A DNA stretch of 64,000 bases, taken from Prostheceraeus crozeri. Lineage: Eukaryota; Platyhelminthes; Polycladida; Euryleptidae. Under the pieces are notes generated by a model. It saw nothing but the letters and a program-made list of their open reading frames with translations, did not search any database and was not told the origin of the DNA. Below are positions 21,901 through 31,656 of this stretch, piece by piece; the first letter of the stretch is position 1; every line of letters begins with the position of its first letter. The DNA is taken from assembly GCA_907163375.1 (NCBI GenBank), contig CAJQUW010000623.1:248001-312000 (forward strand), read 5' to 3'. A program made the position numbers and the translations under genes.

Positions 21901-24900
21901 GGGGTGCCCATTGGCAGTCAACCCTTGTTCTCGGAGGAAGTCTTCGAAGACTGCTTGGTCCGGACCAGCAGAAACAAAAGGTCGCAGACCAACGACTAGA
22001 TGTGGGGCGTCTACACCTGAGAAGAGGCGCAGAAGAAGTTGGAGAAAACGTCGGAATGGGGTTTGCCCTGTCTTCCACTGACGAAGGAGATTGGCAAGTT
22101 CGGCGATACCAGACGGGGATAGAACTGAATGCAGTTGCTGCATGTACTCCGTCAGACGATCTCCGAGGGGTGCTAGGGACTTCCCATCCTCCTCCGAGGC
22201 ACCTGTTAGAGATGGTGGATATGAAGGAGGGTCCTGAGCAGCTGCTGTCACCTGAGAATGAAGAGATCTCCATGAAATTATCCTGTTTAGAACAGGGACG
22301 ATCCTGAGCACGTATTAGAATGATAAATCCTGACACATCTGAGGAGTTTGAATAAATGAAAGAATGCATTGAATCATTGCTAACAATTTACAATCAAGGG
22401 AATGTGTACCTTTAGTTCCCTGAAGATAGCTTCATGATGAGGCTGAAATTGATTGGAAATGATTTGTTATAAATCTTGGAATTCCCTTACTTTTCAATTA
22501 TATAAAATAAGAAATGACGAAATCTGAAAAGTTCGGTAGCTACATTTGAAAACAGGCAATCATTGCAAATGTCCAATGTCTGGCCAAAAACCTGGTCGAT
22601 ATCGAAACTTCACTGTCCGGCCGGACAGCACGGTACATCTCTAATATGAGCTGCATCTGATAGAATATTCTCGAAAATAAGTCGAATATCGAAGTTCTAT
22701 TAAACAGCCAATATCAGAATCTATGTCTAAGTCAATGTCTTTATAATCTAATGGTCATGACAATTGGCAGATACAGCAAAATCAGAAATTTCAAAACTGA
22801 TCGGAACCGAAATTACCGTAATCACTGACTTAAATTCCTGTCTTTCTCAATGATTACGTGGACGAGTTAATCGGAAATTTATGGAATCAAATTCATTCAT
22901 GAAAATGTCGTACATTCCGCGATATTGCAAGTTGGATAATCGAACTCACGAATGGATGGTTGAGTCGAATTCTTTATAGTTCTTTCACACTTAGGAATTG
23001 AAAAACACAGCTCTTCACAATGTAATCTCAGATTAATAACCATCTCCATCTCCAATTTATGAGTTTTTGCTTTCCATTTTTTATTCAGTCTATCCGATTC
23101 AGGAACTTCGGCGGTCTTTGAACGCAACCAACAACGATTATCCAACTTGCAATATCGCGAAATGTACGATATTTTCATGAATGAATTTGATTCCATAAAT
23201 TTCCGATTAACTCGTCCACGTAATCGACGCTTTTCTAGAAATAAAGGACCCCAAAGACCTAATCTCAATGTCTTTCTCAATGAGGCACTTACCCTAAGTT
23301 TTTGGGCTAAGTGCGTCATCAGAGTAAGTTCGGAGAGACGATCATGTCCGGGGCATTCGAGCGAAACGATTTACCTGACTCATATTTTATTTCTTTGTCA
23401 CTCACTCTTCGCTCATCGGAATCAGCAGAACGCTCGCTCCTTTAGGAAATTCCTCACTCGCTCAGAGGCAATCATTTCCATCGCTTTTATTGAGATATCC
23501 AAAGTGATGGGCCTTGATTTAGTCATCTGCTTTACATATAATCCCAAATGGCTACCCGACTGTAGATATTTAGAAGATGAGATGTCGTGATCTCAATCAC
23601 TTTGTTACCTTCTCGGCCTCGGATTTCTACAGTTTTCTACTCCTTTAAGTTAATAGAATGCCTATTGATGCGTTTTTACTTTGTGTTGTGATTGTGGCAT
23701 GAACCAAATTATTTGCTTATCTCGATCGAGCTTTGGACACGTGATTTCAGTGTGATTCACGTGATGCTACTTTCGAATAGCAGCATGGTTGATCATCGTA
23801 AACCTTTTGCTGAAAATAAACGCAATTCGAAACAAAGTGATTTAAATTGATATTGACACCAAAAGGACGGAAGACTGAAGCTATTTTAACTCCTTTTGCG
23901 GGTGGTCGCACAAACCCGAATTAACATGCGCGTACATTTCCTATATGAAGGTGGGCAAAGAATATAAAAAGGAGGGCAATTCTCCTGAGTTAAAAAATAT
24001 GTTGGACCCTGCTGGTAGTTGAGATGTAAAGCATCTCCGCACAAATTACCACCACTTAAAATTTTTCTCTGCATAAAATAATTCTGTGAAACAAGGTATT
24101 GATAACATAGATAGTAGGGTGATAATGACAAGTGTGAATTCTCCGTACATTCGAGCAGTGAGAATGGCTAGCGGTACTAAATGATAAATAAGTAGGCCTA
24201 ATTGTCGTTGTGATATCGTTTACCATTTTGTAATATGTTGCATTACGTACGTACAGTAGCAGTTACGTACACCTCTCACTTAAAGTTGCTAACTTGTAAG
24301 AAGGTTGTGCAAGACAAGTTATTCATGGAAGATTTCTTCACTAAGAGCATTATCCACGTAAAAGGCGCTTTAGTGAGGACTTGTCAGCAATCGCTTTTAA
24401 CATTTTTTTTCATTTTCAGCTTATTAAGTTTGTGGCATGAAAAAATGGTCGGCACTGCATTTCTCCTGAACCCCGTCTCCACCGATCTGGCGCGACTACT
24501 TTCTTGTTGGCACCAAGTAAACAGAACTGCTCCCATTCTTGGAAACTTTTTGATTTCTGTAAGTTTAGAACGCTTGAACTATTGACAGCTTCTCCGGAAC
24601 GGTTGGCGGGTCCGAATGACCAAACTACGATAAATATGTGGAGAACACTTTCATTAACATGTAAGTACAAGAAAGTGGACATTTATTGGATCACTGGAGC
24701 TCTAGCAATGATAGCACCACTCACTGGCACTGTGTATGGACTGAAAGTAAGTGAATGCCAGAAAACTTGTTGCCGCGACTAGCTTGAAAACCTGTGCGCA
24801 TGTTCCATAACTACAGTTGTTTTTGAGAATCAGGATCAGACAAAGTGGATAATAATGCGGGGACCCGAGCTGTCTACAACAGACAAATGCCCAAAGGATG

Positions 24901-27900
24901 AAACCTCCACACATTTTTTGTTGCAGGGCAGCATGAACCCGTACACATGGGTATCAATATTATACAAACGATTTCCCGTAAATATTGTCATTTTCAACGT
25001 AAGAAATCACGATTTCAAGACTGCACTTGCATTTTTGATACTTTTCTGACTAGATAACAAATGAGCAGGTTTGACACGCCATTCTTTATGATGTCATGCA
25101 ATCACAAAATTATCTGTAGGGCTAAATCAGTCTTCCCAGTCGGCAGTGGCGCAAATTTTCGCGCCTGGTGAAAATTTTCACGCCTAACTGAAATGACTTA
25201 GGAGACTAGCAATCGTGGGGTCAACTCCACACCTACTACTTCAGCATGATCACACCGTGCACTACTATTCCTGGGAAGCATGCCACATACCCTGTTAGCA
25301 AAAAAATTGTAAAAAACAACAGCTAAGTTAATCAATAATACCTATTCAAAACTGATATTCAGACATCATAATGAGAGGTTTGATTTTACTTGTGCGATTC
25401 AGATGCCTATTTTTCAGCAATCGTCAGGACCGCGTGGATGGCCCTACGGATCTTCTTAGGCGGGTTGTACCTAATGCAGCAGCAGAAACAACAGAACCTC
25501 ATACACCCATGGCAAATACGAGTGGAAAACAACTATTAGTGAGCAGCAAGCTTAAATTCATGAAACACAACGATGTCTAATAAAGCATTGAAGTATCTAA
25601 ATATACATCAGTCCTTCTTCGGAATCTTGGACAGGCCGATCATTGGCATTTCACAGGCTTTCCGTTTTAGAACGTTTTGAGTTACTCGAACCGATTCTTT
25701 TTCCTTTTTCTTTTGCAGCTGCCTCTGTACCTTCCGCAAAGCTTCAATCTCTTCGTCACGGCTGGCAGTTGCTCTCTGTGTGCTGAACTGAGCAACAACT
25801 GGTGAGCTGCCTCCTTCTCTTTCAACTTCGCTTCGATTTCTTTCTCCTTCTGCAACAGCTCCTCCTCGAGACTCGAAATCCGCTTGCTGCACTTCTTTTC
25901 TATCTGGACTTCGGCAATAAGGGATGCCTCCAATTCCTTCGCACGCTTCCTTTCTTCTTCTGCTGCTTCATCTTTTAATCTTTGGCGATAGGAAGTGTGG
26001 GCACTACTGCACATGCTAATCAAGGATGCAGTCACAGGAAGTGAGGCTGGAGTCGACTTCCTTGATTCCATACAGGAACGCGACACAATCAATGCCTTGA
26101 CAGTGGCTGGCTTGATATTCGGTTGAAACGTTTTTTTCAATCACAAAATGTGAACATGAAAAATAGTCACAAGTCACAATTGATATTAAGTCTGAAGAAA
26201 AAGAGAGCTTGAACACAACACTCACAGCCTCACGACCTATAAGGAAGAATATGACGTGTATTTAAAATGTAGGAGCAAAAAATTATGTGCTGCTCATTGC
26301 TAAATATCAATTGCTGCATGTGCGGAAAAAGCTTAAATGGACAGCAAGTCATCAACGATAAACGGGAAATAGGATATCTATACGAGCGCAGAGCATGGGA
26401 AATCAGAAAATAGTGATAAGTCAATAATCACATTCAGTCATATTCATGCAGAATAGCAACTTCGAAAGTAATAAACATGCATTTTTCAATAAATTGTGCC
26501 TTGGAAAAGTACAGAAAACTTGCATGTTAATAAATCTGAGAGTTTTTACTGAAATCTGATAATCTGCTTATCCCAAAATTCGCGCATTTCATTCAAATAT
26601 TTTCGCGCCTTGACCACAGAATTCGCGCCTCTGATGGCAAAATTCGCGCCTGACCTGGAAGACTGGGCTAAATGTGATACCAGGGAGTGTATGTGAAACT
26701 GTGATCAACACCAACTTCATGCTATCTGAACACAATACAATACAATAAATATTTTCGTGAAAAGCAGTTCTCATCAGAGTATTATTTGTAGCTTTAAAAT
26801 CTGAAAGCGTCGCAAAATTCAAAAAATGAATTAATTCTTAATCTCTACCGGTTTCAATTGGCAACAAGATGAGATTGACCAATCTTCATTAGTAGAAATA
26901 TCTAAAAGAGGAAGTGAGATGACATCAAGTCCCTACAATTTCAAACTGCAAACACTTTAAAAAAATTTCAATATCATAGACTACCTGATCCAAGATATTC
27001 TACATCACAAAAATCGTAGGAATGTTGAAGATTTCCTATTAAAACTATTAAAAATATGCAGCATGTGCTAGAAAGGTCAGAGATCTTTGAACTTAAATCT
27101 CCAACATTCCTATGATTTTTGTGATATTAGAATATCTTGGATCAGGTAGTCTATGCATGTAGATATTGAACATTTTTGTAAACTGTTTGTAGTTTGAAAT
27201 TGTAGGGACTTGATATCCTCTAGATTCCTCTTTTTGATATTTCTTCTGATGAAGATTGGTCAATATCTGTCATCTTGTTGTAATTTGAAACCGGTAGAGA
27301 TTCAATAATTAATTCATTATTTGATTTTCGCGACGTTTTCATATTTTGAAACCATCGACAACACAGCGTTCATGCGATCCGTCGCCTGGAGTCGTTTGGC
27401 AGAAAATTATTTTCTCATTTCACTAAAGAGTATCATTCATGTACATGTACACTATACGACTATCAGAATAGGAAAAAATCGCGGAGATTTTTTAAACATA
27501 CGAGTATCACCGCAAATAGCAAGAAATCATTAAATAAACCCAAGTCGCACCAGGACTGATAGAACCTTTGACCGCAACAACTTGGTTCTACAGAACGTTC
27601 ATATATGCAACCCTGAAATCTCACCTGTCGGTCAAAGAACTGCATAGTGGCTTCAGTGTAGAGCAGTTGAAAAGCTTGTCTGATAATGGCACACACTTCC
27701 TCTGCACCGATTCTTCCATCGCATTGAAGAACAGTCAGGCGACTAGAATCTGAGTCCACGTCCAGGTGGTGTAAAAGAACAAGGTGCGAGTGGTCATCTC
27801 GCAAATACACAACACCTTCCAATGTCACAGTCGGCAGTCGAAGAATCACGTCTTCTGGTGGATATCTACCGCTTATTTTTACGTTATGGCATGATAGGGA

Positions 27901-30900
27901 CAGGATGACCTGTAGGGAGAGAGAGCGATTTGCATGCAAGCAGTGAAATTCAAAGAAGCATTCTATAACTTTTCTAATAATCAGCAAAACAACATTTCTA
28001 CATTGCAGAATTTTTATGAATTATCGCCTCAACATCGGAGATATCAAGTGATTTCAAAACGCAATCCACCCTCCAAGTACCTGCTACAATCAGTGGCTTA
28101 GTGGCTAATCCACGCTCTCAGCAGGTGGCATGGTGGTCTCGTGTCTAGAGAGTATGCTTGCATGTCATCAAACTCTGACGGCCCTGGTTCGAACCTGCCA
28201 CGACTTATGAGACTAAGGGCGTGCGGTGGGTTAAGATTAACCACAAGGAGATTCCGCTGCTAGCGGCATTTTGCGGAAGCTTGCTTCTTCAGCGGTAAAT
28301 GCGGAATATCAGCATTACGACGGCATTTTGCTTTTTCACTAATTGATAGAAGAAACAATCAGAAAATACCGAAAAATTAACGAAATTATAAATTACGAAG
28401 TGCATCTTTAATCCCCCAAAATGCCAATCATTTCCAAGTTCCCAAGATGTGACGTTTTGGCGTTTAGAGATGGCGTCATTCATTGAGAGGTCAGTCCTCT
28501 TTCTTTTCAGAGCAAAGTGGTGGGGTAGGTCGACGTAACAATCAATGGGAGAAGAGGCGTGCTCTGAGTCAAAGTCAACCACCTATCATGATCATGAGTG
28601 CATTTACCAATCCCATCATAGTCATTTTACGTGGAAAAATGGTCAATAGATACATCCATATTGTACTGTGCTTGTACCAAAAATTTTTCAACGCAGTCAT
28701 ATGATTCAGGAACATCTTTTCATGTTGTTAGAGCCAATTAAAAATATAACAGCTATATGCACTAAGATTACTATGAATTTACAATTAAATGCATGTACAT
28801 TCAACCTACCTTTTTCGGTGCTAACATCGCAACATAAAAAGCAATATTTTTAATTTAACTATGATGCATAGCCGATTAACATATTACATATAAGGCCTCA
28901 TTTCGTCCATAGACTATCAAATAATAGGAATTGTGATTATAATATAAAATGAAGTTATACAGGGCATCTTTAAAGCAATCATGAACTTTATATGATGATA
29001 AAATTTAAGAGCGGCATCGAGATGAATTTTAATATAACAGCAAGGAATTAGCGCTTAAGAGCACGGAATCTCCTTGTATTTGGTTAAGATAGGGCATTCA
29101 CTTCATGTATACTGTTCACCAACATTCCTTTGTGTTCTCAATGGCAAAAGTGATAAATGATGGTTTTAATAGTAAATTGTCTTGCATCTATTTCTAAGCC
29201 TATTAACGCATGTTTTACTTGTAACTTATTAAATTTAATATTTTGTAACTGCAATATAGCACTTTAAGTTTGATTATCACTGAAAGTTGCATTTAATTAT
29301 TTTTAATTATATATTATTTATATATATATTTATTTTTTATTATATATTATAAATATTTTAAGATTATTATAAATAATTTATATTTTAATTATATATATTA
29401 TTTTTAATTATATATTTCGGAATGCCCATCATTTCTTTTTTCAATTCATTTTAATACAGAGGCCCACCTTAAAAGTAATAAATAATTTAGCCAGATTGAG
29501 CTGAATAAAAGAAAAAGGGAAAAGAAATTAATGATAAATCATTATAGAGATAATGATGGAAAATACTACGTGGCAATTGAAAAATAGTTTACTGGTATTT
29601 CGCAAAAGAAAACAGAAGTTGACAAAACAACCATATTTGATGGACACAAATGAAAGTAAAAACAGTTTCTGATGATAGTCACTCAAGTAGTCTAGGAGTC
29701 GACAGTCGCGAAAACAAGTTACCGCAAAAATGTGCTGTTTTGCAGCATCTCAATTGACAAGGGAGCAGAAAGTTTTAAAATATGATTTTGTGTGAGTTGA
29801 TAAGAATCAGCTGATAGCTTTCAGCATGATTTTCAATTGAGATCCCAGTCACGAATATTATGCAGGCTTGCTTTATATTCACGGCGGAAACAGATAAGGT
29901 ATAAATTAGCCAGCATTTCTACTTCTATCCATCACTTATCAGAGAGGTGGATCTGAACTTGGATGCAAAAGCTTAGAAAATTACTAAGAAATAGGATTGC
30001 TGCCGACAAATAAGTATTGCATAACATGAACACACGAATGAATAGCAGAAGACATTTATACACACTTTGCTCATCATGTCGTTGCCGAATCGGGAAAACA
30101 CAAGATCCTAACTGCGAGCAAAGAAATATCGACCACATTATCCGCACCTGCCCCAGATGGACCAACTTTAGAACCCGCGCTCTTGGATGCCCAATCACGA
30201 GGATGGAAGATTTCTCAAGTAAGAAGATCATAATGTTCCTTCAGGACATTGGCCGACTGGCCAATCATGCGTATATGACGACAGTTGCGATCAAGAAAAC
30301 AAAGAAAACAACAACAACAACACCTTGTTTCTTTGACAACAAAGGTCTGTCGTAGTTCATTGAATATCGAAAGAGAATGACAGCTGTTAAGTCAATACAA
30401 GACACCAACACCCTTGATTACCCGACCGCACTCGCCTGACCTAGGAATCGAACCGAAGTCCGCAGTGGAGACAAGCTCGCACCTTCTTCACCAAGCCAAG
30501 CTGACGGTTCAAAAGGAATGCGAGTAAAGGCAGAAGTCATCTCTAAGTGATATCGACAGCATATTGTCCTATTATTTTTGACAGCGTTTATATTGTAGCG
30601 AGACAGCATATCAGCATGTCATACGACTACGTCACACTGTAGATTGACAACAGAAGTCTGTCGTAGTTCATTGAATATCGAAAGAGAGGTTTCTTTGTAC
30701 ACAGCAATAACTTCGAAACCTCAAAGATGCATGGCAATGCAAAAGACGTCAAAGATGCATTACAAACACAGAATTAGACAGGTCGTCTCTTCTTCCGTTT
30801 GACTAGAAGGGAAGCATAGGAACATGTAACGTTATTGAAATGGCACAATCTCCTGACTAAATACCATAGGAATCGAACAATGAGCAGCCAGTTCAACATT

Positions 30901-31656
30901 AAACCTGCATTAAACACGCCAAATTGTGCAAAATTTCAGTGACTGTTATCAACCGGATCACACAGCAAAGAGACACAGTCGATGTCAAGTTCTACAGAGA
31001 AGTTTGTGAACGTTTTTTCATGCGCCTGCTAACTTTTTTTAAAATGATCGGAGGGCCCAACATTATCGAGAAAACTTTTGCGCAATGATCTGAATTCTTT
31101 GAATCTAAAGGAAACGTGGCGATCGGAGCATTTTGAAGGAATTCAGAGCAATCCGCAAGCGACGCACGACTATATTTCCTATCTTTGCAAGGTATTAAAA
31201 ATTTCTTTTTGCCCACTTATTAAGTTCCTGCATGTGCCATCTGTCTGAATCAGTTTGCACTTCTAGCAATTAAACAATCTAATTCTGTGATTACAAAGGT
31301 ATCAGCATTTCATCCCTATCAGAAAAAATACATATTTGAATTAAAGATGCGCTGCTTTGTTGAATTTGTCTGAGAGGATGTTTGTAGCATATAATTACCT
31401 CTTTCTCCAACCCACCTCCCAGTTGGCCGGAGGTGTGCGCACGATCTATACAGGACAGTAGATAAACTCGGTTGGAGCTATCGAGGGAACGCGGCAAACC
31501 GTTGATGGTTCCCAATAGCTGAACTTCTTTCTCGATACAAGACTGTTGTAGCAAACTAGGAGCCACCAGGTAATCAGGAGGAGCCAGTGGAACCAGGCGT
31601 AGAGGACGACGCTCCAGTGAGTCTGCAGAGCGCTGCAGCACGCGCTTCCGCATCTG
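18673..31656 (-). CDS. CCM2: CCM2 (malcavernin) orthologue, four coding exons
   Basis: CCM2 is a cytoplasmic scaffold that binds KRIT1 (CCM1) and PDCD10 (CCM3) and recruits MEKK3 in animal cells. Four minus-strand exons (31399-31656, 27625-27909, 21890-22251, 18673-18910) carry canonical GT/AG borders, and their phases fit: 258+285+362+238 nt make 381 codons including the stop. The segments follow human CCM2 in order: ERRPL then IEKEVQLLG (start of PTB), VILSLSCHNVK to VYLRDD to LLYTEAT (PTB), the harmonin-homology domain ending GLRPFVSAGPDQAVFEDFL, and a tail starting RRALS. At about 380 residues it is shorter than human CCM2 (444); the linker between PTB and harmonin domain is reduced. The first ATG is at 31653, but an upstream exon adding N-terminal residues is possible. 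Introns hold transposons. Confidence 0.9.
19112..19278. repeat. Foldback element in CCM2 intron
   Basis: Arms 19112-19157 and 19233-19278 are inverted copies (CGTCTCCCCAAGAATAAGTT and its complement), about 95% identical, around a 75-bp loop. Confidence 0.85.
19309..19465. repeat. Second foldback element in CCM2 intron
   Basis: Arms 19309-19342 and 19432-19465 are inverted copies (ATCAAACNATTTNARAGTG then AGAAGACCAATCT). The loop includes CTGAAGATGGAG and CATGTCGCGA words like those found in some retroelement tails. Confidence 0.7.
20509..21729. mobile_element. Non-autonomous foldback element filled with CATACGTATG repeats
   Basis: The terminal inverted repeats start TTGAATATGAAA and include CGTTCTCTTCGTGAAATAC (about 50 bp, with small gaps). 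Between them lie diverged tandem units of about 130-145 bp, anchored by GAATTCCTG and GAAAGCGCTACATTTCAT at about 20814, 20955, 21100 and 21229. The units are rich in ATACGTAT-, TACTGTATGA- and ATACAGTAT-type palindromes. There is no coding capacity and no clear target duplication was found. It lies in CCM2 intron 3. Confidence 0.7.
21890..22251 (-). CDS. CCM2: CCM2 exon: harmonin-homology domain
   Basis: The acceptor CATTCTCAG precedes GTGACAGCAGC, and the donor is TTTCAA followed by GTACGT. That gives phase 0 in and phase 2 out, fitting both neighbours. After a short Pro/Ser linker (DPPSYPPSL) the exon reads LTEYMQQLHSVLS, FRRFLQLLLRLF, LVVGLRPFVSAG and FEDFLREQG, matching human LLLGLRPFIPEKD and FENFLETIG. 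In human CCM2 this helical domain engages MEKK3. Another acceptor further upstream (near 22302) is conceivable but would not fit the phase as simply. Confidence 0.9.
22851..23225. repeat. Foldback element, 92-bp arms
   Basis: 22851-22942 and 23135-23225 are inverted copies differing at only a few positions (for example CGATTATCCAACTTGCAATA against TATTGCAAGTTGGATAATCG), around a loop of about 190 bp. It lies in the large CCM2 intron. No target duplication recognised. Confidence 0.9.
23320..25119. other. CCM2 intron sequence, no gene recognised
   Basis: Several frames of 80-147 codons occur on both strands but none shows a domain or splice-consistent match. Taken as intron DNA with unclassified repeats. 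Confidence 0.5.
25120..25127. repeat. Left 8-bp target duplication GGCTAAAT
   Basis: GGCTAAAT directly precedes the CAGTCTTCC end of the 25128-26665 element and is repeated exactly after its right end. Confidence 0.9.
25128..26665. mobile_element. hAT-like transposon carrying a coiled-coil gene
   Basis: The left end is CAGTCTTCCCAGTC; the right end in reverse is CAGTCTTCCAGGTC. Both continue into GGCGC/GGCGCGAATTTT-type subterminal repeats (three or more copies near the right end). A perfect 8-bp duplication, GGCTAAAT, flanks the 1538-bp element. Eight-bp duplications with CAG-type ends are the hallmark of hAT elements (P elements also make 8 bp). The interior encodes a minus-strand coiled-coil protein in two frames and no visible transposase, so the copy is either non-autonomous or holds only an accessory gene. 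It lies in the CCM2 intron. Confidence 0.85.
25608..26140 (-). pseudogene. Coiled-coil protein of the hAT-like element, frameshifted
   Basis: The first frame (from 26140) has a Ser/Thr/Pro-rich lead, then charged coiled coil (EEERKRAKELEASLIAEVQ, SSLEEELLQKEKEIEAKL). It shifts frame at about 25790-25815. The second frame continues with SRDEEIEALRKVQRQLQKKK and a basic tail ending MPMIGLSKIPKKD at 25608. One frameshift would account for this. I recognise no DDE or zinc-finger BED motif and cannot name the family. Its position wholly inside the target duplications shows that it moved with the element. Confidence 0.65.
26666..26673. repeat. Right 8-bp target duplication GGCTAAAT
   Basis: Exact copy of 25120-25127, directly after GGAAGACTG. 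Confidence 0.9.
26790..27352. mobile_element. Palindromic MITE
   Basis: Two arms of more than 200 bp are inverted copies with small indels. Markers are GAATTAATT, TCTCTACCGGTTTCAA, AAGATTGGTCAAT, GTAGGGACTTGAT, CCAAGATATTCTA and ATTCCTATGATTTTTGTGAT with their complements. They meet around a short loop at about 27035-27060. The outer ends fade near GCGTCGC / GCGACG. Non-coding; in the CCM2 intron, less than 300 bp from the PTB exon. Confidence 0.85.
27625..27909 (-). CDS. CCM2: CCM2 exon: PTB domain core
   Basis: The acceptor is CTCTCTCCCTACAG and the donor is CAG followed by GTGAGA; 95 codons, phase 0 on both sides. Key matches to human CCM2 are VILSLSCHNVK (human VLSLSAYNVK), DVILRLPTV, VVYLRDDHSHLVLL (human VSYVRDDAAHLVVL) and FQLLYTEATMQFFDR (human FQVVYTESTIDFLDR). 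In the family this PTB fold binds NPXY/F motifs of KRIT1. Confidence 0.93.
28090..28320 (+). mobile_element. tRNA-derived SINE
   Basis: A perfect B box, GGTTCGAACC, is at 28186-28195. Two A-box-like words lie upstream: TGGCTTAGTGG (28094) and TGGCATGGTGG (28126). The body after the B box includes TTAACCACAAGGAGATTCCG; a related word, in inverse orientation, occurs near 29068-29095. These mark a Pol III-promoted short retroelement. It lies in CCM2 intron 1. Confidence 0.7.
29280..29415. repeat. AT-only low-complexity tract
   Basis: A long run of TATATATTTATTT and TTTTAATTATATAT words with almost no G or C. Confidence 0.85.
30017..30355 (+). mobile_element. 3' end of a LINE ORF2 (Cys/His tail)
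   Basis: A frame with C-R-C-R-I-G-K-T-Q-D-P-N-C-E, then IDHIIRTCP and the following R residues. This is the C-terminal zinc-knuckle-like region found after the reverse transcriptase of several non-LTR families. It is followed by a CAA-repeat (ACAACAACAAC) near 30310. The rest of the element is missing, as in 5'-truncated insertions. Confidence 0.65.
30335..30690. repeat. 45-bp direct repeat flanking the SINE head
   Basis: GACAACAnAnGTCTGTCGTAG followed by TTCATTGAATATCGAAAGAGA occurs at about 30335-30380 and again at about 30645-30690, bracketing 265 bp that include the SINE head. Confidence 0.8.
30418..30520 (-). mobile_element. tRNA-derived SINE head
   Basis: On the minus strand an A box TGGCTTGGTGA (30498-30488) and a B box GGTTCGATTCC (30454-30444) stand 44 nt apart, exactly as in a tRNA. 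The would-be acceptor stem pairs poorly, so this is read as a SINE and not as a functional tRNA gene. Confidence 0.6.
31399..31656 (-). CDS. CCM2: CCM2 exon: N-terminus and start of PTB domain
   Basis: The acceptor is ATCGACTGTAG just before CAGATGCGG; an alternative AG three bases later would put ATG first. The donor is GAG followed by GTAATT. The exon reads RKRVLQRS, ERRPLRLVPL, CIEKEVQLLG, ending GGGLEKE. These match human CCM2 around TERRPL and YIEKEVKYLG. It ends in phase 0. If the gene starts here the product begins MRKRVLQR; the human protein has about 30 more residues upstream. Confidence 0.85.

Noticed and set aside
21872-22369. 165-codon minus-strand frame and plus-strand frames opposite it
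   Set aside because: Shadows of the CCM2 harmonin-domain exon in other frames.
23147-23590. 147-codon plus-strand frame
   Set aside because: Begins inside a foldback arm and shows no domain; it lies in a CCM2 intron on the opposite strand.
24235-24782. Plus-strand frames of 92-116 codons
   Set aside because: No domain, overlapping frames, and placed within the CCM2 intron.
30418-30520. Functional tRNA gene
   Set aside because: A and B boxes are well spaced but the acceptor stem pairs poorly and the flanks look like SINE and LINE sequence.
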